This document shows, piece after piece, positions 32,296-40,745 of a DNA stretch of 42,543 bases; position 1 is the first letter of the stretch, and the number at the start of each line of letters is the position of its first letter. Both the position numbers and the translations under genes were made by a program. The notes under the pieces are model-generated. The model saw only the letters and a list, made by a program, of their open reading frames with translations. It did no database searches and had not been told where the DNA came from. The DNA comes from Nitrospirota bacterium (GTDB lineage: Bacteria; Nitrospirota_A; Leptospirillia; Leptospirillales; Leptospirillaceae). The stretch covers positions 1 to 42,543 of the forward strand of contig JAKCCY010000007.1 in the NCBI GenBank assembly GCA_021838765.1, read 5' to 3'.

Positions 32296-33266
32296 AAAAG
32301 CGCATTCAGCTTTTTCTGGGGTTTGCTGTCAGTGGAGTGGCTCTCTGGGCCTCTCTTGCCCACGCCAATATGAGGGAGCTTGGTCATGCGTTGTGGCGGG
32401 GCCATTATGGCTGGCTGATCCCGATATTCCTGCTGATGAATGTTTCCTTTTTGCTCAGGGCCTTTTTCTGGAAAACAACATTGTCCGTTCGACATCGTGT
32501 TTCGGTGGGGCATCTGTTTTCCTCGGTCATAGTGGGTGTCATGGCAAACAATATTTTGCCTTTTCGCGCGGGAGAGCTTGTCCGGATCGCCTATACGAGG
32601 CAGGTTGAGGGAATCGGCGCTCCAATCCTTCTGACGACTGTCTTCATGGAGCGGTTTTTTGATGTGACGATGCTGACTTTTGTCATTTTTATCGATCTCT
32701 TTCTTGTCGGGGGTTCCAACCTCAGAACACCGGCAATCATCCTGGCCTGTGTGGTGGGTGGGTTCTTTTTGGGAGGTGCGATCCTGATCCGGAAACATCT
32801 GTCTGTTTTTTCCGTGATCCTGGGATTTTTCGAGAAAGTGCCTGCATTCAGGGACAGGCTCCGGAAAGTGCTGATGACAGCGGTTGACGGGTTTTCAAGC
32901 CTGAGATCGATACGAGAGACCTTCACCCTTTTTCTCCTGAGCTTCGGAATCTGGATGGGAAGTCTTGCTTCCTGTTACTTTTTTCTGAGGATTTTTGATC
33001 TCTCAATGGATCCCGTGCCCATGAGCCTCTCTCTTCTTTTATATACGAGCCTTGCCTTTCTTGTTCCGGCATCTCCCGGAGGAGTTGGCGTTGTCCAGCT
33101 GGCAACGGTTTATGCACTTCGGGGGTATCATGTCGGGGACTCCAGATCATTGGCCCTTTCCGTGGTCTTTCAGATTGTTCCTTTTCTCTTTACAATGGTC
33201 GCCGGGTGGTATTTTATTCACCGCGATCATTTCTCCCTCTTTGGAAAGAGGGAGCGTCCTGCCTGA
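32292..33266 (+). CDS. LPG-synthase-type (UPF0104/AglD-like) integral membrane protein
   Basis: A 324-residue polytopic membrane protein with about eight hydrophobic segments. NNILPFRAGELVRI (about 77-90) and VPASPGGVGVVQ (about 257-268) are the two signatures of the lysylphosphatidylglycerol synthase transmembrane-region family, which also includes flippase-like proteins. The soluble aminoacyl-transfer domain of MprF is absent. Placed after UDP-sugar synthesis genes, a role in lipid-linked or polyisoprenyl sugar handling is a reasonable guess. The start is GTG at 32292, overlapping the upstream stop as GTGA, with no clear ribosome site, so it probably depends on coupling. Confidence 0.85.
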   Translation: MKKRIQLFLGFAVSGVALWASLAHANMRELGHALWRGHYGWLIPIFLLMNVSFLLRAFFWKTTLSVRHRVSVGHLFSSVIVGVMANNILPFRAGELVRIAYTRQVEGIGAPILLTTVFMERFFDVTMLTFVIFIDLFLVGGSNLRTPAIILACVVGGFFLGGAILIRKHLSVFSVILGFFEKVPAFRDRLRKVLMTAVDGFSSLRSIRETFTLFLLSFGIWMGSLASCYFFLRIFDLSMDPVPMSLSLLLYTSLAFLVPASPGGVGVVQLATVYALRGYHVGDSRSLALSVVFQIVPFLFTMVAGWYFIHRDHFSLFGKRERPA

Positions 33267-33297
33267 GATCATTTTTCAGGGACAGAAAAAAAGTCAG

Positions 33298-33312
33298 CCC
33301 GAAAGATTCGGG
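33298..33312. other. Hairpin CCCGAA-AGA-TTCGGG before ndk
   Basis: A 6-bp perfect stem with a 3-base loop, 41 bases before the ndk ATG. On the plus strand no T-run follows. On the minus strand it is followed after five bases by TTTTTTT, the form of a minus-strand terminator, though no minus-strand gene lies on that side. Confidence 0.4.
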
Positions 33313-33353
33313 TTGAATCACAAGCGATTTCAAGACGGAGGTTCCAGATCATC

Positions 33354-33770
33354 ATGCAACAACAAACACTTGCCATCGTCAAGCCGGATGCGTTCCGGAA
33401 ACAGTCCACCGGAGCCATTCTCGCCCGTTATGAAAAAGAAGGTTTCAAAATCAAGGCTGCCCGCGTCAGATGGTTGTCTGTTCGTGAAGCAGAGAGTTTT
33501 TATGCAGTGCACAGGGAACGTCCATTTTTTTCAAGTCTGACAGCCTTCATGGCATCAGGACCGGTCATGACGCTTGTCCTTGAAGCAGAGAATGCGGTCC
33601 TCCGGCACAGGGACCTTTTGGGTGCCACCGATCCGGCCAAGGCCGCTCCGCAGACCCTTCGGAATCTTTTTGGTGCTTCGATTGAAGAAAATGCTGTTCA
33701 TGGCTCCGATTCCGAAGAGAATGCCAGACAGGAAATTGCCTTCTTTTTTTCGGGCGCCGAGATCTTTTAG
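33354..33770 (+). CDS. ndk: Nucleoside diphosphate kinase
   Basis: A 138-residue enzyme that balances nucleoside triphosphates by phosphate transfer through a histidine. The N-terminus QTLAIVKPDAFRK and the active-site block NAVHGSDS, with His116, are diagnostic, and the length is normal. The upstream GGAGG is 13 bases from the ATG, longer than ideal. The next gene starts 20 bases downstream on the same strand, and the upstream membrane protein ends 87 bases before, so ndk may have its own start of transcription. Confidence 0.97.
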   Translation: MQQQTLAIVKPDAFRKQSTGAILARYEKEGFKIKAARVRWLSVREAESFYAVHRERPFFSSLTAFMASGPVMTLVLEAENAVLRHRDLLGATDPAKAAPQTLRNLFGASIEENAVHGSDSEENARQEIAFFFSGAEIF

Positions 33771-33790
33771 TTGAATTCCAGGTAGTTGTT

Positions 33791-34984
33791 ATGGCCAAAA
33801 TGCTGATAGCAGCCAGGGGATGGCCGGGATTGGCTGCGGCCATTACGGCTCATCGCCGAGGTTACGATTGCCGGCTCATTTACGAGGATGCTCCTTCCAC
33901 AGGGAGGCTTCTGGGGGATTCCGGCCCTCTTTCCTCATGGCTTTCCGGTATGGGGATTTCGTTTGAGGACAGTTTTTTTCAGAAGAACATTCCATCTCTT
34001 CTCTATACGGGGGAGAGATGGGAACTTCTGGGGATCTATAATGTTCTGACCGAAGCCCATTTGGCAGAAAAAAATCGCTTTTATCATGATTTAAAACCGA
34101 TTGACACTCCACTTTTTCAAAAAGTCCGCAATGATCTCAGTCAATCTTTTGAAAGAGCGGAACACTATCACTCTTTTGCAGGGAAGACCCTGGGCTGGTT
34201 CCGTTCTCCCGTCAGAAAAGCAAAACGCCTTCTCCTGAAACACAAGGTTTTGAAAAATATCCATTCCATCTTCGACTGGGAGCCTCTTTTTTTTGCACTT
34301 GAATCTGCAATGGGGTTTTCAGAAAAGGACTGCCTGACGGTGCAGCGTATTGTTCTGAGCCTTTTTCTGGGGCAACTCCATCATGTGAATGAAGCGGCCC
34401 TTTTTGAGAAACTTCTTTCGGATGCAACCAGACTGGGCATTCGTGTTGAAAAAGCAGGCTCCGCTCCGATTGAGATCCAAAAGGAAGGAGGTCGCGGCTT
34501 TATCGATTCCCAAACGAATGAACGGTTTGACCGGGTTCTGGATCTATCCTCTTCCTGTCACCCTAGAGGGGGGGAAAGGATGGAGATCCGGATCCCTTGC
34601 CTCCTTTATCCGGAACTTTGGCCTGATATGATCCTGATTCCGGGAGGGGGCTCCCAAAAGCCCTTTTTTCTGGAAGTTTTGGACAAACAAGAGCAGGATC
34701 TTGTTGCCAAGGTTCACTTTTCAGGCCCATCAGAATCCGTTCTGTCCAAGCTTTCCGACCTGTTTCATTCAGAACCTGGGGAAATGGTCGTGGGGAAAAT
34801 TCCTGAGGATGCGAGGCCAATCCTCTCCCTTGAAGGGCGTTCTCCCCACTTTCGTCGATCAGGGCCCTATGCGTTTCGGGACGGAACCTTTTCTCTTTTA
34901 ACGGATCCGTCCATGCTGCCTTTTTTCGGGGAGGACTGGGTGGTATCGCTTTATGAATCTCTTCCCAACCTCAAAAAAACCTGA
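33791..34984 (+). CDS. Flavoprotein-like protein with degenerate nucleotide-binding loop
   Basis: A 397-residue protein of unknown function. The N-terminus resembles amine-oxidase/phytoene-desaturase flavoproteins (a hydrophobic strand, then PGLAAAITAHRRGYDCRLIYED), but the expected GxGxxG loop is ARGWPG, with the first glycine replaced. The later LFEKLLSDATRLGIRVEKAG stretch resembles the part of such enzymes that follows the substrate domain, and LDLSSS sits where a strand and conserved Ala/Gly block is usual. The C-terminal FAD signature is not recognisable. It could be a non-catalytic relative. It probably shares a transcript with ndk; CAGGTAG precedes the ATG. Confidence 0.6.
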   Translation: MAKMLIAARGWPGLAAAITAHRRGYDCRLIYEDAPSTGRLLGDSGPLSSWLSGMGISFEDSFFQKNIPSLLYTGERWELLGIYNVLTEAHLAEKNRFYHDLKPIDTPLFQKVRNDLSQSFERAEHYHSFAGKTLGWFRSPVRKAKRLLLKHKVLKNIHSIFDWEPLFFALESAMGFSEKDCLTVQRIVLSLFLGQLHHVNEAALFEKLLSDATRLGIRVEKAGSAPIEIQKEGGRGFIDSQTNERFDRVLDLSSSCHPRGGERMEIRIPCLLYPELWPDMILIPGGGSQKPFFLEVLDKQEQDLVAKVHFSGPSESVLSKLSDLFHSEPGEMVVGKIPEDARPILSLEGRSPHFRRSGPYAFRDGTFSLLTDPSMLPFFGEDWVVSLYESLPNLKKT

Positions 34985-35323
34985 TTATCCGCTTGTTCCT
35001 TAATGTTTTTCCTGCCAAGACCTGTCCGTTCATTTAAGGACCTGTCTTCTGAAAATCCCATGGTTGGCCGTAATTGCTTGACAATATAGTCCGGGGGCCT
35101 ATACGATTCTTCCTTGAGAGATTTGTCTCCGCTCCCTGACTGCCAGCCGGTTTTGATCAATCCCTCCGGTATAAGGATGTTCTCCCAGACAGAGGTATGG
35201 CACAATCGTCCTGTTGTTTTCTGCGGAATCGTTATTCTGTGAGGGATCTTTTGATCCGTCTTGGGGGATTGGCTTGTCCTGGAGGCGAATGTTCAAGAGT
35301 AATCATTTTTTGAAGGAGATTTG
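34985..35323 (+). other. Intergenic region and tyrS leader
   Basis: About 340 bases with no full gene. It holds a promoter at 35078-35105, a GGATC-TTTT-GATCC hairpin at 35244-35257, and a short ORF (35289-35324) coupled to tyrS. The leader from the promoter to tyrS is about 210 bases. I looked for a T-box (the conserved GGTGG-containing element) and did not find one. Confidence 0.6.
35078..35105 (+). promoter_or_regulatory. Candidate tyrS promoter
   Basis: TTGACA (35078-35083), a 16-base spacer, and TATACG (35100-35105): a perfect -35 and four of six at -10. It would give a leader of about 210 bases ahead of tyrS. Confidence 0.6.
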
Positions 35324-35324
35324 A
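35289..35324 (+). CDS. 11-codon ORF coupled to tyrS
   Basis: GGAGG lies four bases before ATG 35289. The peptide would be MFKSNHFLKEI. Its stop TGA (35322-35324) shares a base with the tyrS ATG, and the ORF runs over the tyrS ribosome site. It has no Tyr codon, so simple tyrosine attenuation is not indicated. It may be a translated leader or chance. Confidence 0.25.
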   Translation: MFKSNHFLKEI

Positions 35325-36517
35325 TGACTGCACCAGAGCGTGTTTCTCAATCGGAGGCCATGGAGATTCTTCTTCGGGGTGTTTCAAATATTCATCATGC
35401 TGAAGATCTGGCTACAAAACAGGCACATTTCCTTAAAACAGGGACCCCGCTCCGCATCAAGGCCGGATTTGATCCAACCGCTCCTGACCTTCATCTCGGA
35501 CATTTTGTCCTCCTCAAGAAACTACGGGAGTTTCAGGACCTCGGTCATCAGGTCCTTTTTCTCATTGGGGACTTTACGGCGATGATCGGAGATCCGACCG
35601 GTCGATCGGAGCTTCGGAAGCCTTTGACCCGGGAACAGATTCTTGAGAACTCAAAAACCTATACAAATCAGGTATTCCGGGTTCTTGATCCAGCCAGGAC
35701 AGAGGTTTTGTACAATAGCTCCTGGATGAGCGAGATCGGGGTCGAGGGGATGATCCGGCTGGCGGCAAAAGAAACCGTTGCCCGTTTCCTTGAGCGGGAT
35801 GATTTCAGCCAGAGGATGACAAAAGGGCTTCCCATTTTTCTTCATGAACTTCTCTACCCTTTGATTCAGGGCTATGACTCTGTCGCGATGAGAGCAGACG
35901 TCGAGCTCGGGGGAACGGATCAGCTCTTCAATCTACTCGTTGGCCGGGACTTGATGAGGAATCATGAAATGTCTCCCCAGGTGGTCATGACCATGCCTCT
36001 GTTGGTCGGTCTTGATGGAGAAAGGAAAATGAGCAAGAGCCTGAAAAATGCCATCGGTCTCCTTGATGGTCCGGATGAAATGTTTGGAAAAGTGATGTCC
36101 ATACCTGATGCGTTGATGGCTGACTGGATGACTCTTCTGACGGATCTTCCTATCTCGCTCCTGTCGGGACATCCAAGAGATGCAAAAATGGCTTTGGCTT
36201 CAGCGATTGTGGGACGCTTTCATGGCCGGGAAACTGCGGATCTGTCCAGGGAAAATTTTATCAGGACTTTTTCGAGGAGGGAGACTCCACTCGAGATGCC
36301 GGAATTCTTTCTTGAAGAACCGTTTCCCCTGAAGCTTTCGACCATTATGGTGAAGGTTGGCGCGGCTCCCAGCGAGTCGAAGGCAAAGCAGCTGATTCAA
36401 CAAAAATCAGTGGATATTGACGGAACGACTGTCGTCGATCCCTTTCATGTGATGCAATCTGCGGGCTTTCAGATGAGAGTCGGAAAACGTTTCCATTGCA
36501 GGGTTCTAAAATCATGA
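35324..36517 (+). CDS. tyrS: Tyrosyl-tRNA synthetase
   Basis: A 397-residue class I aminoacyl-tRNA synthetase that charges tRNA-Tyr. HLGH (57-60) is the HIGH motif and KMSKS (235-239) is intact. GGTDQLFNLLVGRDL and QVVMTMPLLVG are typical of bacterial TyrRS, and a C-terminal S4-type RNA-binding domain occupies about 335-397. The shorter length and HLGH form fit the TyrZ-like subgroup. ATG at 35324 has AAGGAG six bases upstream. The stop overlaps the start of the RND adaptor gene as ATGA, so the efflux genes share its transcript. Confidence 0.95.
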   Translation: MTAPERVSQSEAMEILLRGVSNIHHAEDLATKQAHFLKTGTPLRIKAGFDPTAPDLHLGHFVLLKKLREFQDLGHQVLFLIGDFTAMIGDPTGRSELRKPLTREQILENSKTYTNQVFRVLDPARTEVLYNSSWMSEIGVEGMIRLAAKETVARFLERDDFSQRMTKGLPIFLHELLYPLIQGYDSVAMRADVELGGTDQLFNLLVGRDLMRNHEMSPQVVMTMPLLVGLDGERKMSKSLKNAIGLLDGPDEMFGKVMSIPDALMADWMTLLTDLPISLLSGHPRDAKMALASAIVGRFHGRETADLSRENFIRTFSRRETPLEMPEFFLEEPFPLKLSTIMVKVGAAPSESKAKQLIQQKSVDIDGTTVVDPFHVMQSAGFQMRVGKRFHCRVLKS

Positions 36518-37629
36518 CTCCAATCCTTACCGCTCGGAAGCGTTCAATTTTAACCTTTCCGGGACCAATCGTTTTTTTAATGGCGTTGATCCTATTTTTT
36601 CCGGGGAATGAAACAGTGTATGCGCTTGAGGCCGGAGAGGTTTCCCTGCCGGAGGATACCATATCGAAGCTTTCGATCGAGTCGCACCTCTACCATCAGG
36701 AGCTTGGGAAGAAATCCCTGTCGGTCTATGGCGTTGCCCAGGTTGCGGATGATCGGGTTTCCGATGTGACCGTTCCTGTTCTTGGACTCGGTGCCCAGGT
36801 GGCAGGCCATGTTCATGGGGTTTATGCGGATTTTGGGGACTTTGTCCGAAAGGGCCAGCCACTGGTCCGGATTTATAGTCCGGATTATATCGATGCCCAG
36901 GCAGCCTATCTTGGAGCCATTGCTCTCTTGAAAGCCTCTCCAGGGGATTCGGCTTCTCTGGCCGTGGTCGCTTCGGCGACTGAGCGGCTCAGAAATATGG
37001 GGGTCTCCGCTCATGAGATCCAGGCCCTCAAGCGATCAGGACATCCCCACCGGGAGCAGGTTATCCACTCCCAGATCAATGGGGTTGTTTTGGTCAAAAA
37101 TGTGGTCAAGGGGCAGACGATCACGGCGGGACAAAGGCTTTTTGAGATTGGGAATATCGATGTCATCAGAATCAACGGACATGTGCCTCAGGAGATGGTC
37201 CACCGGATTCATCTTGGCGATCCCCTTAAGGTGTTTCTTCCCGATGGGGAAAAAAACGTTTCCGGGCATGTTGTCTACATTAGCCCTGTTGAAGATCCGG
37301 TGACCCGTACTGTTCTGGTCAGGGGGCTATTCCCCAATCGTCCTCTCAGGATTCGTCCGGGGATGTTTGTGACGATGAAGATCGGTCTGTCGGGGAGTAC
37401 TCCCCGATTCTGGCTACCGCGCCGGGCGGTTTATCTGGTCAGTGGACGATCTGTTGTTTTTACAGAAAACACTCCTGGTCATTTTCACATGGTTCCTGTC
37501 AAAAGGGGGAACGCTTGGGCCGGACGAGTTCCTGTCAGCGGTCCATTTCCTCCATCCCCCATGATCGTTGACCAGAATGGATATTGGGTCAAGGCGCAGT
37601 TTGAACGCATGAAGAAATCGGGAAACTGA
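36514..37629 (+). CDS. Heavy-metal RND periplasmic adaptor (CusB/CzcB-like)
   Basis: A 371-residue membrane-fusion protein. A signal-peptide-like N-terminus (basic, then hydrophobic about 14-29, with cleavage plausible near VYALEAG) precedes a barrel-sandwich half motif around GHVHGVYADFGDFVRKGQPLVRIYSPDYI, strongly reminiscent of CusB proteins. A helical hairpin follows, then the second half motif (INGVVLVKNVVKGQTI), a beta-barrel and a membrane-proximal domain. The Met-rich N-terminal metal site of CusB is not evident. ATG at 36514 overlaps the tyrS stop. The RND pump gene starts two bases after this stop. Confidence 0.9.
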   Translation: MTPILTARKRSILTFPGPIVFLMALILFFPGNETVYALEAGEVSLPEDTISKLSIESHLYHQELGKKSLSVYGVAQVADDRVSDVTVPVLGLGAQVAGHVHGVYADFGDFVRKGQPLVRIYSPDYIDAQAAYLGAIALLKASPGDSASLAVVASATERLRNMGVSAHEIQALKRSGHPHREQVIHSQINGVVLVKNVVKGQTITAGQRLFEIGNIDVIRINGHVPQEMVHRIHLGDPLKVFLPDGEKNVSGHVVYISPVEDPVTRTVLVRGLFPNRPLRIRPGMFVTMKIGLSGSTPRFWLPRRAVYLVSGRSVVFTENTPGHFHMVPVKRGNAWAGRVPVSGPFPPSPMIVDQNGYWVKAQFERMKKSGN

Positions 37630-37631
37630 AG

Positions 37632-40600
37632 GTGTCCAGGCGATATTTCAGCTGGGTTCTCGAGAACCGGTTCCTGATTTTTGCAATGGCTCTTTTTATC
37701 CTGGGGGCCGGGATCCTTTCCATCCGTCAACTCACAGTGGATGCCTTGCCGGATGTGGCTCCGGTCTCTGTAACGATTCTGACCGAGGTTCCCGGCATGG
37801 CTCCTGTGGAAGTTGAGCGTCAGGTGACCAATACCATCGAGATGGTTATGAACGGTATTCCTGGTGTTGTCAGAATCCGTTCAAAGACGCTGTTCGGCCT
37901 TTCGCAAGTCACGGTGCTATTTCGTCCGGATGTGGATATCTATCGGGCGAGATCCCAGATGATGGAGCGGTTGTCCGAAACCCGGGGCTCCCTTCCTTCC
38001 GGAGTCTCTCCCACTTTGGGGGCCGTATCGACCCCGACAGGAATTATTTATCGCTATACCCTTGAAGGGCAGGGGAAGGATCTGATGCAGCTCCGGACCC
38101 TTCAGGACTGGGTGGTCAAACGTCAGCTTCTGACCGTTCATGGGGTTGCGGGAGTTCTGTCCTACGGAGGATACGTCAAAGGTTATTTCGTCAATATCGA
38201 TCCCCATAAACTTCTTGCCCACCATTTGACTTTTTCTCAGGTTCTCCCGGTTTTTTCTGCCAACAACGAAAATGTTGGTGGAGGGTTCGTCAATACAGGA
38301 GGAGAGACCTATCTTGTCAGGGGGGTTGGTCGACTGATTGGACGAAAGGATCTTGAGCGTCTGGTGGTCTCTTATGACAATGGAATTCCAGTCCGGATCA
38401 GTGACATTGCCCAGGTTGAGATCTCTCCGGAGGTTCGAAGGGGGGCCGCCCTTCTGGACGGAAGGGAGGTTGTGAAGGGGTCGGTGATCATGCTTCGGGG
38501 AGAGAATGCCCTCAAGACGCTTGACCGGATCAACAAGAAAGTTGAGGAAATCAATAGCCATCTTCTTCCCCCCGGTGTGAAAATTGTTCCCTTTTCCCAG
38601 GCAGCACCACTGATCACATCGGCTATCAGGACCGTTGTTCACTCTCTTCTCGAGGGCTCTGTCCTCGTTCTTTTGGTTCTGGTCCTTTTCCTTGGTCGTC
38701 CTGGCGCATCCCTTGTTGTGGCTTTGACGTTGCCAATGTCAATCCTGATGACCTTTCTGGTCATGAGCCGGATTCATCTGACCGCAGACCTGATGAGTCT
38801 TGGCGGGATTGTGATCGGCATTGGCATGATGGTTGATGGATCGATTGTGATGGTCGAGAATATGGAACACCTTTTTCCCCAGGGTGGGGAAGGAATCCCC
38901 CCATGGGAGATCCGTGATGCCGCCCTTGAGGTTTTTCGTCCGATTCTCTTTGCAATTGCGATTATTGCTGCCGTCTTTCTCCCCATCCTTTACCTTCCGG
39001 GTATACCCGGGAAGATGTTTTCTCCCATGGCAAAAGCCATTCTGATTTGTCTCGGGGCCTCTCTCTTTTTGACAATGACACTGGTTCCCCCACTGATGAC
39101 GTTTGTACGGGGGCGGCAGGATGGACTCCTGGCCCGTTTGGGTGAATGGATCTTTCAGAGGGTCAAGCGCGGATATGGAAAGATTTTGGCGGTCTCCCTC
39201 AGGTATCGTTGGTGGGTATTGGCTACCGGAGCGTTGACGATTCTTTTGGGGGGAGTCGCCCTCTCAAGGATTGGAACAGAGTTTATCCCTGTTCTGGATG
39301 AGGGATCTCTCCTGATTATTGCGGATTTGTGGCCTTCCGCCTCGATGGATGAGACGGCCAATGCCAGCAGGGTCATCGATACGATTCTTCACCGGTATCC
39401 GGAGGTTGAGCTTGATCAGGCCAGAATAGGACGGGCACAGTCCGGAACGGATACAGATGTTCCTTCCCATGCGGAGATTTATGTCAAGCTCAAGGACCGT
39501 TCCTTGTGGCCGGCTAAAATGACGAAGGAAAAGCTGGTTTCCCAAGTGGAAAAATCCCTGTCCCAGGCTCTTCCGTCCGTCTCATTCGATATATCCCAGC
39601 CCATTGAGGAGCGGATAGACGAGATGGTCTCCGGCGTCAAGGCGCAGGTTGCCATCAGGATTTATGGGGACGACCTTGATGCTCTTGCCACCTATGGAAA
39701 CAGGATTTCTCAAGGGATTTCCGGAGTCAGGGGCGTTCACGATGTCACTGTTCAGCGGATCATGGGGCAACCGAATATCATTATCAGAGTGAAGCGGAGG
39801 GCACTCTTCCGGTCGGGGCTGTCCGTTTCGGACATTTTAGGGATTGTTCAGCAGGGGATTGGTCCGGATGGTGTGGTTACACAGGTCTTGAAAGGGGTCA
39901 GGCGAATCAATGTTCACATTCGCCTGCAGAAACCTTTCAGGGATTCGATGGAGAGCATTCGGTCCATTCCGGTTTTGACGCCAACAGGCCTTGTCCTGAC
40001 ACTAGGGTCGGTTGCGACGGTCACCAGGGAGATCGGCCCCTCAAGAGTTTTTCATGAAGGGGGGAACCGGTTGCTGATGGTTCAGTTCAATATCCGCGGC
40101 CGCTCGACAAGCCATGTTGTTCAGGAAATACGCAATCTGATCCGTCTTCATATGGCGCCGCCACTCGGGATGAGAATCTCTTATGCCGGTGAATTCCAGA
40201 ACACCCAGATCACAATGGATCGGCTCAAGATTTTGGTGCCGCTCACCTTAATGATAGTTTTTATGTTACTTTACTGGAATTTCAGGTCTTTATCCTATTC
40301 ATTCCTGATTCTCCTGAATATTCCCTTTTCTCTGTCAGGGGGTGTACTCGCTCTCCTGTTGTCTCATGAATATCTATCCATTCCGGCTTCGATCGGATTT
40401 ATTGCCCTGTTTGGAGTTGCTGTCCAGAATGGAGTTCTTCTTCTATCTTTTGCCAAGGACGCAAGGGAGAAAGGAGAGGGGGTTTATGAGGCTATTGTAG
40501 AGGCGGGAAACAGGAGGGTCAGGCCCGTTCTGATGACAGCCTTGGTTGGCGGACTGGGCATTCTGCCCCTCCTTCTCTCCCATGAGACAGGTGCCAACAT

Positions 40601-40733
40601 CCAGCGTCCGCTAGCGGCTGTTGTCATGGGAGGGCTGGTCAGTTCAACGGCTATGACACTTTTGGTTTTGCCTGCTATTTTTTCGATTGTTTTTGCTCCC
40701 AGGGAGAAATTCGAAAAAACCGGACATGTGTAA
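37632..40733 (+). CDS. Heavy-metal efflux RND pump (CusA/CzcA family)
   Basis: A 1033-residue inner-membrane proton-driven pump with two sets of membrane segments and two large periplasmic loops. TM4 carries GIGMMVDGSIVMVEN, with Asp402 and Glu409 as likely proton-relay residues; this form is nearer CusA than CzcA, which has an additional Asp. RIGTEFIPVLDEGSLL and PIEERIDEMVSGVKA are typical of the HME subfamily. From memory of CusA, two of three copper-binding Met positions appear to be Leu (in SGLSVSD) and Thr (in LTPTGL), so copper/silver specificity is doubtful. The start is GTG. No outer-membrane channel gene follows. Confidence 0.92.
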   Translation: MSRRYFSWVLENRFLIFAMALFILGAGILSIRQLTVDALPDVAPVSVTILTEVPGMAPVEVERQVTNTIEMVMNGIPGVVRIRSKTLFGLSQVTVLFRPDVDIYRARSQMMERLSETRGSLPSGVSPTLGAVSTPTGIIYRYTLEGQGKDLMQLRTLQDWVVKRQLLTVHGVAGVLSYGGYVKGYFVNIDPHKLLAHHLTFSQVLPVFSANNENVGGGFVNTGGETYLVRGVGRLIGRKDLERLVVSYDNGIPVRISDIAQVEISPEVRRGAALLDGREVVKGSVIMLRGENALKTLDRINKKVEEINSHLLPPGVKIVPFSQAAPLITSAIRTVVHSLLEGSVLVLLVLVLFLGRPGASLVVALTLPMSILMTFLVMSRIHLTADLMSLGGIVIGIGMMVDGSIVMVENMEHLFPQGGEGIPPWEIRDAALEVFRPILFAIAIIAAVFLPILYLPGIPGKMFSPMAKAILICLGASLFLTMTLVPPLMTFVRGRQDGLLARLGEWIFQRVKRGYGKILAVSLRYRWWVLATGALTILLGGVALSRIGTEFIPVLDEGSLLIIADLWPSASMDETANASRVIDTILHRYPEVELDQARIGRAQSGTDTDVPSHAEIYVKLKDRSLWPAKMTKEKLVSQVEKSLSQALPSVSFDISQPIEERIDEMVSGVKAQVAIRIYGDDLDALATYGNRISQGISGVRGVHDVTVQRIMGQPNIIIRVKRRALFRSGLSVSDILGIVQQGIGPDGVVTQVLKGVRRINVHIRLQKPFRDSMESIRSIPVLTPTGLVLTLGSVATVTREIGPSRVFHEGGNRLLMVQFNIRGRSTSHVVQEIRNLIRLHMAPPLGMRISYAGEFQNTQITMDRLKILVPLTLMIVFMLLYWNFRSLSYSFLILLNIPFSLSGGVLALLLSHEYLSIPASIGFIALFGVAVQNGVLLLSFAKDAREKGEGVYEAIVEAGNRRVRPVLMTALVGGLGILPLLLSHETGANIQRPLAAVVMGGLVSSTAMTLLVLPAIFSIVFAPREKFEKTGHV

Positions 40734-40745
40734 CAGGGAGGATCA

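Noticed and set aside
34985..35323. T-box riboswitch before tyrS
   Set aside because: No antiterminator element with the conserved T-box sequence and no terminator stem with a U-run was found.
35321..35326. TTG at 35321 as tyrS start
   Set aside because: The ATG three bases later has better ribosome-site spacing and is the normal start codon.
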